Shown here: positions 9,554 through 20,468 of the stretch, piece by piece | Position numbering within the stretch: the first letter of the stretch is position 1 | Layout: each line of letters opens with the position of its first letter | Assembly: GCA_050084985.1 (NCBI GenBank) | Contig: JBITNC010000001.1 | Coordinates: 34,844,001-34,908,000 of the forward strand | Length of the DNA stretch: 64,000 nucleotides | Direction of reading: 5' to 3' | Source of the DNA: Nageia nagi | Lineage: Eukaryota > Pinophyta | Notes under the pieces: generated by a model | The model's database searches: none | What the model was told of the DNA's origin: nothing | The model's input: only the letters and a program-made list of their open reading frames with translations | Position numbers and translations under genes: made by a program

Positions 9554-11293
9554 ATGGATTCCATATTTGAAGATTTGGAGGTGCCCAAGTTTGATGGACA
9601 AAATTATGCTTGGTGGAGCATAATAATGAAGACCTTGCTCAAGGCTAAGGACCTTTGGAGCATTATAGAAGATGGGTATGATGAATCTCCATCTTGGAGA
9701 TCTCTTGAAGGAGAGGAGAAAAGAGAAAAGAAGGAAAAGCAATATCAAAATTGCTTAGCTCTCATGGAATTAAGAAAAGGTATGAAAGAAAATGTTTTTC
9801 CTCTTATAGCAATTTGTAAATCAGCTTCTATTGCATGGAAGGTTTTGAAAGATGTTTTTGATGTTAATGAATATGAAGCTTGTGTGAACAAAGTGGAACC
9901 TTGTTCTTTTGGTGAAGGCTCATGGGAAGAGCCATATATGCTTGAAGATCCTAATGGAGACTCATGTGAAGAGCCTTGTTTTAAAGATACTTTTGAAGGA
10001 CTTTTTGAAGACATGTCTTATGAAGAAGGCATGCATGATGATGAAGAAGAAGATATGAATTTGATGTGGCCTTGTGAAGAGGCTTGTGAAAATCTCATGG
10101 AAGGGAGTAAAGTGGATAAAGAATGCTTCATGGAGGAAGATTATGAAGAATGCCTAATGGAGAAGGCATATTGTAAAAAATGTCTCATGAAGGAGGCATG
10201 TCATGAAGAGTGTCTCATGAAGATGGCACCATCTCAGAAGTTTGTGGATTCAAATCATGGATCACAAATCATTCTCATGGAAGAGAATGTTGAAGACAAG
10301 GAGCATTGTTGGCTCCCTTATGATGAAGACCACTCACATGGAGTGGAGAAAAATGAAAAGTGCTCCATGGAGGAGGCATATGATGTTTGTCTTAAAGAGG
10401 CAATATGGGATAATGATCCAAGAGAGATCATTGATGAAGATGAGATGAAGGCTATTAACTTCATCCTCAATGGAGAAGACCACTTATCAAGAGTGGAGAA
10501 TGAAGATGAATATCTCAAGGGGGATATGGAAGATAATGAGATAGCCATTGATGGACTTCATGGTGAAATGAAGGCATTAAAAGATCTTGAGAGTTGTCTT
10601 ATAAAGGCAACAATATGCAAAGAGGAACCATGGGAATTCCTTATCATGAATGAAGAAATGATTGCTTTAAAAGCAACATCAAAGGAAAGATTAATGTGTA
10701 TATCTACTCACCAAAACATCATTAGAGGAAATGATTTCTTATTTTTTGGCTTATTTGCTAATGCTACTAATGAATGTTTGATAATCAAATGTGTGAAGGA
10801 TAGGTTGAAGGCTATGGAGAATGGAGGAGAATGTATTATCAAGGCATTGCTTGAGGATTGCATCATGGAGACAACATTGAAGAGTCTTCCTTGGGAGAAG
10901 ACATTGATGAAAAACTTGGGTCATGTGGATCCAAATGATGATTGTAAAATCTTAGTAAGGTGTGATTTTTTGAGTGAAACTTTGTGTGAGGAGCAACATT
11001 TGGTTGCATATGTAATAAGCCAATGTGTGGCTTTCTATTGTTTGAAAGTGTGTGTAGAAGTTTGTGAGAGAGTACTATGGTACAATTATTATTGTGAGAT
11101 GATGAATACATACTCATGTGGAGTATGGATATTTAATGATGTAAAAGATGATGATGTAAAAGCATGGTTTGAAGACCATCCAAGAGATGAAAGAGAGTGG
11201 TTGATTAAAATCATATATGGAGAACTTTTGTTGAAGGGGGAGCTTCTCAACAAAAGGAGGCACTCAATGAAGGAGCAACATCAACAACAATGA
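9554..11293 (+). CDS. Gag-derived 579-aa acidic Cys-rich protein of copia element
   Basis: This is the only long intact ORF in the window. Residues 1 to about 105 look like a copia Gag N-terminus (DUF4219/UBN2 type): VPKFDGQNYAWW, KTLLKAKDLWSIIEDGY, then an ENVFPLIA..IAWKVLKDVF-like helix series. The remaining ~470 residues do not look like Gag. They are rich in Glu, Asp, Cys and Met, with EEPC motifs around residues 130-155 and three ~10-residue repeats ending in CLM (about 200-220). There is no CCHC knuckle, protease DSG, integrase or RT motif. The C-terminus is basic and Gln-rich (RRHSMKEQHQQQ). Start at 9554 is the first ATG before the Gag motif. It could act as a particle protein that co-assembles with a helper Gag; this is a guess. 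The coding frame stays open while neighbours are riddled with stops. Confidence 0.85.
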   Translation: MDSIFEDLEVPKFDGQNYAWWSIIMKTLLKAKDLWSIIEDGYDESPSWRSLEGEEKREKKEKQYQNCLALMELRKGMKENVFPLIAICKSASIAWKVLKDVFDVNEYEACVNKVEPCSFGEGSWEEPYMLEDPNGDSCEEPCFKDTFEGLFEDMSYEEGMHDDEEEDMNLMWPCEEACENLMEGSKVDKECFMEEDYEECLMEKAYCKKCLMKEACHEECLMKMAPSQKFVDSNHGSQIILMEENVEDKEHCWLPYDEDHSHGVEKNEKCSMEEAYDVCLKEAIWDNDPREIIDEDEMKAINFILNGEDHLSRVENEDEYLKGDMEDNEIAIDGLHGEMKALKDLESCLIKATICKEEPWEFLIMNEEMIALKATSKERLMCISTHQNIIRGNDFLFFGLFANATNECLIIKCVKDRLKAMENGGECIIKALLEDCIMETTLKSLPWEKTLMKNLGHVDPNDDCKILVRCDFLSETLCEEQHLVAYVISQCVAFYCLKVCVEVCERVLWYNYYCEMMNTYSCGVWIFNDVKDDDVKAWFEDHPRDEREWLIKIIYGELLLKGELLNKRRHSMKEQHQQQ

Positions 11294-11447
11294 AGAAGAT
11301 TCCACACAACAAGTGGAAGGAATGCCCACATCATATTTTTCAAAAATTTGATTTTCTATTGATTAATTGGAGGAAACACAATTTGCTTTCTTCCAACTAT
11401 TTGATGTCTAAAGAACTCTTTGCATTCCTTAGCATCACGGGGGAGTA
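11294..11447 (+). promoter_or_regulatory. 3' untranslated region with polypurine tract
   Basis: The tract CGGGGGAG at 11438-11445 directly precedes the 3' LTR and would prime plus-strand DNA synthesis. A short frame from 11290 overlaps the ORF stop and runs into the LTR; I treat it as chance. Confidence 0.85.
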
Positions 11448-11765
11448 TGTTGGAAGTAATTCTAACATAATTCCTAAGTCCTAAGTTATTAGGATTAATT
11501 AATTAGGATTAAAGTATTTCTTAAAGTATTAATATTAGCTTGTGAGGAATATTTGGTCTATGTTGACCATATTCCATACTTAGCCTATTTGTTAGGTTAG
11601 GCATCATTTTTTATCTTTTAGTTCATGTAGGTGTACTAATTGTGTTATTTGTTATGGGTTTGATAATATTATCCTCAACTTCTTATCTTGTCTTGTAATG
11701 GCTTTCTTAAGCCTATATATGTAGCTCATTTTGATGAATAATCAAGAACATTTTTGGTTCTCTCA
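11448..11765 (+). repeat. 3' LTR of the young copia element
   Basis: TGTTGGAAG to GGTTCTCTCA. Compared with 7959-8275 there are five substitutions and one 1-base indel over about 318 bp. Confidence 0.95.
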
Positions 11766-11770
11766 GATCC
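11766..11770 (+). repeat. Target-site duplication GATCC (right)
   Basis: Pairs exactly with 7954-7958. Confidence 0.95.
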
Positions 11771-14700
11771 AAGTAAACTAAAAATGAGTTGGTTATGGGA
11801 ATATATAGGTAAGAGTGAGGAAATGATTGGTGATTGAATCATTAACAATGATGTTTCTATGTACACTAATAAATTTACCTTGCAAGATAGGAAATATTTG
11901 TAGGTAAAACTATTTGCAAAAATATTAATTATGAATTCTAATTTATATGGAAAATTAATTTATTATATATAATATTGTAATGAAATATTTTATATACCTA
12001 GATTTGAATTTTCACTAAGGTATGTCATTTCTACTTGCAATAATTTTACAAATAGCTAAAAATATTTAATCTAAGGGTAATGTGGTAAATAATTATTAAT
12101 CTACTCTATAACCTAAATATTCTTTCCTCCCATATACCTTGGAATTTTGTATAAGGTGTTTAAAATAATTGAATAAGTATTTGATCCTTGAGCCTTACAA
12201 ATAAAAGTTTAATAAATTCCACCACAAAATTAAAAATTTTGTATCTCCCACAAGAAAAAACATGAGGTGGCTCAATAGTAAGTTATTTGGAGGTATTAGT
12301 CCATTTTTCCCTATAAATACCTTAGAAACTTTGGATAAAAAAATTCACATCTTCCTCCTTATCATAATTTGGTCTTAGGATAAGTTGCTTTAAGAGCTCC
12401 ATATTTTCCTCCTTACTCTTTCTCCAAATATTTATTAGGTGCTCCTCTATAATTATAGCATTTAGTTACTATAAATTATGAATTCATTTAATATTATGTA
12501 ATATTTATTATGTTTATTTTCATTTAATGATAGATAGAATTAATTTTATTCTCTTTTCATTTGAAGGGTATAATACTATTTTGGTTGTATATAATTATTT
12601 TAATACCAATGAAAAATGTATTAGGAAACTAGTCATGATGATATCCCCATTTGAGTGTGTTAGGGTGGTGACTTGTAGGAGTAAGGTTACGACTTGGATG
12701 CATCAATATTTAGTTTCCTTGAATATTTTTTAATATCTAAGTTGATGTAGAAATAATATTGAGAAGTTTGGGTGTTTATGTTGTCTATACTAGTTTCATG
12801 ACTATATGGATTAACCCTTAAAGAGGAGTCTATTCATAAGATCTAAAAAATACATATATAGAAAACAATCAATGGGATTAATAATTGTAGCATGGAGTGA
12901 ATAAATCCCAATATGTAAGTGATTCTTAGTATAATTTGTAGTGAACAATTTAAGGACATCTTTAGCTTGATGATCTGAGCTACAAACCATGCTACATATC
13001 TCTTCCCTTCTAGTTTTAAATGGAATAGCTTGAGCTTAACCCATATTTTTTGGCTTGATGATGAGCATAGCTCAAGAACTCACATTCAAGTTCATCTAAG
13101 ATTCTTCTTTTTTTTTTTTTGAGTTAGAGTGTCCTTTATGAGACTTGCTATTTTTTGTAATTCATTGAATAAACTAAATAGTCTCTATTTTTTTGGATTA
13201 CACACCTATGAGATGGATTTGTTCTCTAAATCTTGAAGTATCTAATGAAAGAATTGAAATTTTTCTAGCTCTTATATTTAATTAATAACTATGGAAGTTT
13301 TTTATTTATTTTTATTACATCTTCATTTTGAGAAAGAGTACCTTTTATTCGTATGAAACTTGCATACTTATCATCCATACTTCTCCATTTTTTTGATAGA
13401 TTTTTTAGATCACCAAGTTGCGTAATGACCCTTTGGAGTTCATATATTCTATCTCCCTTGCTTGAAATTGTCTTAATAAATAATAGAGCTACATATATAT
13501 GTATATTGCAAAGGATAAACTAAGTCATATGAAGAAATTTCAAGGGAGATCATGTTCCCTCTTGAATTTGCACTTCTATGTTGCAGGGCTTCATCTACCA
13601 ATTTTATGGGAGGTCATTACAATAATATTTACAATAATAGGAAGTGGTGTATCCTTTGGTATTTGAAAATAGGACTTATATAGGGTGTATCCCCAACACC
13701 ATGTCTTTCAAATCTATTTAGTTGGAAATAAATGATTAAGAACCTACTTAACTTGTTTTTATATCATGTAAAGAAGCTTGAAGATAAAAAATTTGAAACT
13801 AAACAAAGAAATAATTGGATGAAACCCATACTCATATGCTTACAAAACTAGGATATTAATTAAAATCTTATATTTTATATGGATATGTGGTAATATTATG
13901 GCATTACTATAGAATAATTATGAATCATATCTCTTTTACAAGATTTGTACCATGAGTGTTGTTTAATATTTAATTAGAATACTCTAGTGTAATGTTGATA
14001 AAGTATTACTTTAAAATTGATAAATCTCTCTTCTTAAAAACATAATTATGAAAGGAAATTTTATTTCAGTGGGTTTGTTGATAATTGAGATTTTAATTAT
14101 ATTTGATGTTGGGTATGAATAAATGTGACATTATTATGTTATATATATCATTTATCATATTTATGTTATTATAAAGCTATTTATGTGTGAACCTCTTGAT
14201 AAACATGAAATTATTAATAATTTTGTTGTAAGCATATTTTTGGTAATGATTGAATCCATGGTCGAGGAAGAGAGGTAGTCCATGAGTAAGACATAAATCC
14301 TCTCAAGATTAGTAATGGAGTATTGTTTGCCACATTTGAATTGAGATTGTTCATAAAATTTGATGGATTGGATTTACATGCTTTTGTATATAATTTTATA
14401 TAAATATAATAAAGAAGGAAATGATCCATAATGTTTAGGTGTATTATTTTATAAATATTAAAAGTCTTCCTTAAGTTATGAACTAGTGAGATAGATGCTT
14501 GATGTTTTTATTGGATTACTCCATGGTCTAAGAAGAGAGGTAGTCCTTAAATGAGATATAAATCCTCTTGAGATCAAGAATAGAATAATGTATTTAAGAT
14601 TGTATTATATGGGATGAAATTTTTTTTTGAATTAGAAGTGGATTGAATGATTGTGCATTTAGGGGTAGGATGCATTTCATAAAATAAAAGAGTTATCTTG

Positions 14701-15137
14701 ATCCTCATTAAATTCTAACCAAGTCATAATGCTCAACATCATCTAGTCTTGGTTCTCTTGCTTGGATGCATGCTCATGGGATAGGATAAGTTGTTAGAGC
14801 TTCTTCAAGGATTGATATGAAGATCCCTTACACAAACTTCAAATTTTGATAATATATTTGTAAATAAGATCATTGTGACTTATAATATAGAAAATGATAA
14901 TATGATATACAAGTGTGTAAAGGAATAAACATATAACGCTTTGTTGAAATTTACTTGATAGAAAAATTATCTTGATGTACTCATTGATCTTTATGTGTTA
15001 GATAAAATATACTTTTGTGATAAATAACCTTAGTATGACCATAATAAATAATTATAGTCCTATTCAATGTGATATAATTTGAATCAATGATATGTCTCTT
15101 CATTTGAAAAGCAAGGTCCTATGTATGATATGATGTA
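11771..15137. other. Unassigned AT-rich intergenic stretch
   Basis: No coding sequence, LTR pair or RNA gene is recognisable. It contains a T-rich run near 13110-13121, short chance frames (for example 12527-12733) and one degenerate local duplication listed separately. Confidence 0.5.
14250..14610 (+). repeat. Degenerate local duplication around CCATGGTC
   Basis: Two blocks of about 80 bp (near 14256-14330 and 14515-14595) share CCATGGTC, GAAGAGAGGTAGTCC and ATAAATCCTCT in the same order with about 265 bp spacing. Decay is heavy. Function unknown. Confidence 0.6.
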
Positions 15138-15142
15138 TATTC
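15138..15142 (+). repeat. Target-site duplication TATTC (left) of the large copia
   Basis: TATTC recurs exactly at 41509-41513, at the far end of the outer copia element. Confidence 0.85.
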
Positions 15143-15399
15143 TATTGATCTATGCTATTGTTTATGTGGTTTTCATTGTTGTAAAAGTGCATGTACATTC
15201 CACAATATAAAAGAATGTTAATGCCATAAGTGAGCAAGATTATGTAAATAAGTCACAATACCATAAGTGAGCAAGATTGTTAGTGTCAAAAGAAGAATGT
15301 AATGGCTTATGTAGAGAATCATAGCCTTATGTAGTATACAAAAAAATTTATGCAAAAGTCAATAAGATTATATAGTAATAAACAAGCCTATATGGTAGC

Positions 15400-15640
15400 A
15401 AACAAGCTTATATAGATAAGTCATACCTTATGTAGTGATAACAACCCTTATGAGGTGGTAATAGTCCTTATGCAATGAAGAATGAGCTTGTGTGATGGTA
15501 ACAACCCTTATACAATGGTAACATTCCTTATGTGATGAAGAATGAGCTTGTGCAATGGTGACAACCCTTATGCAATGAAGAATGAGCTTGTGTGGTGGTA
15601 ACAACCCTTATGCGATGAGGAAAATACTTAGGTGATGATG
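15400..15640 (+). repeat. CTTATG minisatellite within the copia LTR
   Basis: Imperfect ~20-bp units of the form 'aacaacccttatgcaatggt', often alternating with 'gaagaatgagcttgtg'. Looser CTTATG-containing units continue to about 16110. The same array lies in the other LTR at about 39880-40130 with looser units to about 40630. Confidence 0.85.
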
Positions 15641-16369
15641 TTATGTGGAGAAGTAAAGCATTATGTAGAGAACAAAAATGTTATGTAGACAAATATAATT
15701 TTATGTGGATAGGTGAGGAATTATGTAGAATCTTATGCAAAGATTCCAAGCCATTATGTAGAGATCCTATACCTTGTGTGGAGTAGCAAGCCCATGCCAA
15801 AAAGAGCTTATGTGGTTAGTTACATGCTTGTGCAGATAGCCAAAGGTTTATGCAAAGAAAGAAAAGCTTATGCAAATAATAATGATATTATGAAAAATTG
15901 ATCTTTTTATGCTTATGCAAAATCAAATAGAGTTATACAATCACCTAAGGAAACATACAAAAAAATAAGAACTTATGCGAACAACCCAAGGAATATGTGG
16001 ATAAATGGAACCTTGTGTGAAGATCAAAGGTCTTATGTGGAGATGGAATCCTTCTGTAGAAACTCAAAGCATTATGTGAAGATTCAAAGCCTTATGTGGT
16101 GGTCTAAATCCTTATGCAAAGAAGTGTATATCCTATCCTCTAGTGATAATAATGATTAAAAAATTCTCATGAAGTCTTGATTGCATTTTGGACAATTGTA
16201 TCAAGATGATTATAGCTTGAACATGATGACTTTATAACTAAATGGCTACTTTAAGTATGTTATTAAACATTATGTGAGAGCATTATTTACCATTGACAAT
16301 AGTTGGTCAACACATTTTTGGAGAATGAAAAAGAAAATGAAAGTCTTGAGCATAAAACACGAGGTGGAT

Positions 16370-16374
16370 GATAT
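16370..16374 (+). repeat. Target-site duplication GATAT (left) of the inner Tat element
   Basis: The intact copia LTR has a single GATAT at this position (near 40869). On the right side of the Tat element the copy reads TATAT (36976-36980), one mismatch. Confidence 0.85.
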
Positions 16375-16991
16375 TGTAAACACTTAAAAATGAATTATTA
16401 TTTATTAAATAATTCATTCTATAGCATCAAGTGATATTTATTATAAAACAAAGGGCTAAAATATACCCAAGGCACTGTAATGAATGTAATGGAATGTTAT
16501 CTGATGTAAAGAGTGTTAAATATCAATAAGGAAACCACAAACAATGCAATGAGAAATGATCCCAGGAATCAAAGAGAATAAAAATGTTACTATAAAAGAA
16601 TATCAAAGGCAACAAAATTGATATTGGTATATATCTAGAGAAAAATTCCAAGATATGCAATATCATCCTACCAAAAATGGTGTTTTGTAACACCACCTCT
16701 GCATAGATCTGTCAAATCCTTCATTTTGCTTATATGCATCTTTATTATCTTTTGTATATCTACTTATTTTATGTGGCTAATGGCATGCTAGTAGGCCATT
16801 GGAAGTGTGTGTTTCCTATGGTGTATTATGGTGATGATGTATGATCTCTCTTATTTCATGTTGATGTGAATGCAATGAAGGTACATCGATTATCATGTTC
16901 ATGTGATGCCATATTTCTAATATATGCTTCAATATTACATTATATATAAATAGTATTTGTTTTATCACTTGCACATTATTTTTAGTCTACA
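16375..16991 (+). repeat. 5' LTR of the inner Tat element
   Basis: Starts TGTAAACACTTAAAAATG, ends TTAGTCTACA. It carries a conserved hairpin (16391-16416: TGAATTATT, 8-base spacer, AATAATTCA) close to its 5' end. Partner at 36359-36975, same length. Confidence 0.9.
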
Positions 16992-16994
16992 TTT

Positions 16995-17004
16995 TGGTGA
17001 ACCC
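16995..17004 (+). promoter_or_regulatory. Primer-binding site TGGTGAACCC of the Tat element
   Basis: Begins three bases after the LTR. The same string follows the LTR of the element at 58057-58066, and close variants occur on the minus strand near 26,233-26,243 (TGGTGAACTC) and 61,496-61,505. The matching tRNA was not identified. Confidence 0.75.
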
Positions 17005-17104
17005 AACTATTTCAATTAATATTACCCTATTGGAGAGATATCATGAGGTTTTTGTGAGGGATTAATATTGTTAGTGGTGTACAAAGACTAATTTTAGGCC
17101 ATCA

Positions 17105-18180
17105 GTAGCATAGAAATGGAATAAGATCTAGCATAGTTGATGAAGCAAGTGGTAGATCTTACTAAGTAGGTGACATCAATGTATAATTCAAGTAGTAGTT
17201 CATAGTCAGTTCTAGATCTAGCACTAGTTGCAAGGTTAACCAATATTGAGAATAGTAAAAGATATTAGCAAAGTAAAGAAGACTATGATGGCATATTCAT
17301 CTCACCCTTATCAAATGAAATCTATAATTATCCTCTACCACCCAAGCATAAGGCCCCCAATATCAAGATTTTTAGTGGAAAACAACATCCAAGGTAGCAT
17401 GATATTATCTTTTAGGAAGAGTACTTATTGAAATTAGGATCAAAGGATAAGTTAATGATCATTTTTTTCTCAAGGAGTTTAAAAGGTGATGCTAGTTAAT
17501 AGTTTTACAATTTAATAGGGGGATCAATAGATACATTCAAGTCATTGGTAATAATGTCCATAGGTCAATACAAGCATGATATCAAAGAGTAAAGAACTAT
17601 TACAAAATTATGTGCAATATGCCAAAGAAATAGTGAAACCCTAGAGAAGTACATCCCAAGGTTCAAAAAGGTATAGAAATCTATTCGTAGTAAATTGGAT
17701 AAAAGTAAAATTTGTGGTATATTTAGATATTCTATTTTACCAATCATTAAGTTGCATATGCTCCAAGTAATAGAAATATTGGATTTGGGATGTTAGTATT
17801 AGAATTATTTCAAAAAGAGAAGGTTTTGCTTGAGTTAGGAGATATCAAGTATACATATACTCCTTATACTAATAAGAATAAAACAAATATACAAAGAAAG
17901 AATAAGTGATAGTAAATATGGTTGATACACCTACTTCTCCACTGAAATTACAAATATCAACTACAATAAGAGAAAAAAGGCATACATTTCCAACTCAACC
18001 AAGGTTTATTATGAGAGATTTGATGCAAAGGGGTTTATTGTATTCATTAGAGAAAACAATGTAAGATGAAAGTATTTCAATAAAAAAATATGATTCTTAT
18101 TGCACTTAGCATCAAAGAAATTGTCATGGTACAAATTTTTGCAAGGCTTTGGAGGTAGAAATTATGGATCTCATAGCATA
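17105..18180 (+). pseudogene. gag: Tat gag remnant
   Basis: The translation starts near 17115 with a short acidic region, then LKHKAPNIKIF-like and FSRSLKGDA, IGGSIDTFKSLV, ETLEKYIPRFKKV, the order of a Tat Gag core. At about 18090-18160 a Y-C..H-Q..C-H-G..C series followed by LEVEIMDLIA resembles the zinc-binding segment seen in Tat Gag before protease. Multiple stops and a few shifts break it. Gag would form particles in the cytoplasm; this copy is dead. Confidence 0.75.
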
Positions 18181-18539
18181 AGGGACATATCAAATTAACT
18201 AGAAAGATTTAGATCCAGAGGTAATAGTGAATGTATTTTTAGTTGATAAAGAAGTATGTGTTGGATTATAAAAGGGGCATCCAAAACATATTCCAAATCT
18301 AATTATTATTGAACAAGTAAGTGTCCCATATTATCTCAAAACTTATAACATGATTGAATAATTAAAAATTACTCCTACCAAGATTGGTCTGTATGATATT
18401 AGCTCTACATTTGAAATACATAAAGAGATATTATATGCTTTATTCAAGGAAGAAATAGTCCCTTTAAATATTTTTGCAACCATATTTTTAGAAAAAAATA
18501 GATCTATTAAGGAATGTGATGCAATCTCTTTTTATAGAT

Positions 18540-19068
18540 CTAAAAAGCTTAGTAAAGAACTCCTTGCTGAATGTCTAGCTTTGTATATCAAGCCTATGAT
18601 AGATGGATGGGAGATAAAAATAACATTGGTAGATAATGGAGTAGTTGTTTATATGTGTTCTCAACAATTTTTGATACAACTTCAAGAAAAAGATGTAGAA
18701 ATACCTACTTTACAAGAAGCTACATTTAGAATTTGGGCATATGATAGTTCATATAAAAAGTTAGTTAGAATAGCTATAATACAATAGGAGTTATGATAAT
18801 TGAAACTCAATATCAAGTTGTGGATTCAAAATTATCATATAACCTATTATTAGGAAGACCTTATCTTCATGATATGGATGTAGTTCCATCTATAGTACAT
18901 GATCAATTGAAATTTGAATATCAGAGTGAGGTACGTAAAGTAATAAGGGATCCAAAATCATATGCTTTATGTAATAGAGTAAACTTAAAGGAAATCACAA
19001 TGACTTGTTCTAGTTCTAAGATTGTACCTTTGGAAATAGGTGCACTAGTGGTAAATGTAGAGAAATAG
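18540..19068 (+). pseudogene. Tat aspartic protease remnant
   Basis: Two nearly adjoining open stretches (18581-18787 and 18793-19068). The first has ITLVDNGVVVYMCSQQFL, the retropepsin active-site region with Asn in place of the Ser or Thr of D-S/T-G. The second has SYNLLLGRPYLHDMDVVPS, which matches the conserved SYN-L-LGRPWL block of Tat proteases. A single stop at 18786-18788 separates them. Confidence 0.8.
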
Positions 19069-19456
19069 CCTTAGATGGCAAAAATAGGTATGGGAATATA
19101 TAGAATCAAAAGTTTTGATCTATTCTCATTTATAAAATGTTTGGGATGATAAATTATTCTCACTGTTGAAGTCCATCAATGATGTGTTATGTTTCTTAAA
19201 GGCCATAAATGGCATGAAAATACTAGATATAATGGATAATATTGCTCTATAGCAATGTTATTATCCAGTTTAGAGACATCAATAAAGGATCATGTGATAA
19301 CTATAATGGGTAAAACTTTTCCATCTCCTTTTTTGCATAAGTACATGATAGAAAATTGCAAATACAAAGGAGGAGATTTAGGTAAATCAGAATAGGGAAT
19401 GTTTTCTTTTCTTACTACTTTAGGGGCTCATAAAAATAAGAATGGATTGGATAGTG
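19069..19456 (+). pseudogene. Tat protease-RT linker, left part
   Basis: Degraded coding linker; SLETSIKDHVITIMGKTF and ENCKYKGGDLGKSE remain legible. It is cut at 19,461 by the minus-strand element and resumes after 27,031, where acidic linker sequence leads to RT. Confidence 0.5.
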
Positions 19457-19461
19457 ATAAC
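19457..19461 (+). repeat. Target-site duplication ATAAC (left)
   Basis: ATAAC here and at 27027-27031 flank the minus-strand nested element. Confidence 0.7.
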
Positions 19462-20022
19462 TATTTACAAATAGTTTGAGAATGCAAATAAATAAATAAT
19501 TTCAAAATCCAAGATACTTGTTTCAAGCTATAGATAGCAATTTAGATCATACAAAAAAATAGATGAAGAAGATAGCCACTCTAGAATTAGGACTATAATA
19601 CCATTCAAATATTGTGATTTGTATACTTACCTTATGAAATGTATCAAACACCAAAGGATGATGATATATTTGATGAGTTGATTGCAAAACAATCCTATTC
19701 TAGAAGGTATGACCTAAAATATTACAAAAAGAGGACTACAAGAGGTCTATATGTTGTACAAGAGGAATGTCAATGATGTATTTAGCATGAATAAGGAGCA
19801 TTGATGATCTTTGTCAGAGTGTCCTTTGATTTCAAACCAAATCAATTATTTACACATAGATGTTTCAAATAGAGTATAGATTATCAATATTCAAGACAAC
19901 CATTGATATCATAACCATATTCAAAATAAATATTAACATTATTGAATTAAATATTCTAAGTGTGTATTAGTGTAAGCAAATATATTTATTTAAATGTAAA
20001 AATAAATTTTATGCAATAATAG
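19462..20022 (-). repeat. 3' LTR of the minus-strand element
   Basis: Aligns with 26246-27026 through blocks such as TGATGATATATTTGATGAGT and ATGACCTAAAATATT. It lacks about 210 bp present in the other LTR (26,675-26,885). Confidence 0.88.
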
Positions 20023-20252
20023 ATGCCCCACTTTGGATGAGAAATTGATATCACCTGGCACATTGAAATTTTTCATTCAAAGTAAAATCAAGATGTCATA
20101 GTAATGAAATATTAGCAAGCATTAATAAGCATAATACCAACATCAATCTAAATTTCAACAAAGGTTGTAATATAGTAAAACCTATAAAAGCTATATATGG
20201 GTTGAGAAAACTCCCTTATATGATGTTTTTCATTCTACCCCTTATCATGATA

Positions 20253-20390
20253 CTGACAACACATGATCACACATGACCAAACATGACAATACATGACCAC
20301 ACATGACAACACATGACCACACATGACAATGCATGATGACACATGACCACACATGATAGTACATGACCACACATAACCATACCAAGACCT
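20253..20390 (+). repeat. 10-bp minisatellite ACATGACCAC
   Basis: About 13 imperfect tandem copies of ACATGACCAC (variants ACATGACAAC, ACATGACAAT). Open frames on the minus strand here are artefacts of the repeat. Confidence 0.93.
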
Positions 20391-20468
20391 TGTCAGTAAG
20401 ACAACATATGACATATGACATATGACAACCTTGACAAATGTGAGTGAATAGGATACTGTAGAAGAATG

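Larger units (their letters stand above)
7959..11765 (+). mobile_element. Young non-autonomous Ty1/copia element with one intact ORF
   Basis: This is a complete element: GATCC duplication, 317-bp 5' LTR, initiator-Met primer site, ~1.26-kb leader, a 579-codon ORF, a purine tract, 318-bp 3' LTR and GATCC again. By eye the LTRs differ by five substitutions and one indel, making it by far the least decayed element here. There is no protease, integrase, RT or RNase H, so it must rely on enzymes from another copia element. The ORF starts with a copia Gag domain but continues with unrelated acidic cysteine-rich sequence. Confidence 0.93.
15143..16374 (+). repeat. Outer copia 5' LTR, first part
   Basis: Aligns by eye with 39628-40872 through shared blocks such as AAAGTGCATGT, CATAAGTGAGCAAGATTGTT and GCATTTTGGACAATTGTA. 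It ends at GGTGGATGATAT, where the Tat 5' LTR begins. Confidence 0.9.

Noticed and set aside
9745-10014. Minus-strand frames within the 579-aa ORF (also 10318-10548, 10863-11117) and overlapping plus frame 10242-10448
   Set aside because: Shadows of the main frame; no independent motifs.
11290-11484. A 64-codon frame overlapping the stop of the 579-aa ORF in an ATGA arrangement
   Set aside because: It runs into the 3' LTR and has no motif; the overlap is likely chance.
12527-12733. 68-codon open frame
   Set aside because: No motif, no codon texture, and surrounded by non-coding sequence.
15230-16120. Regular short repeats that might suggest a CRISPR-like array
   Set aside because: Units are contiguous, irregular and lie inside an LTR of a plant element; no spacers.
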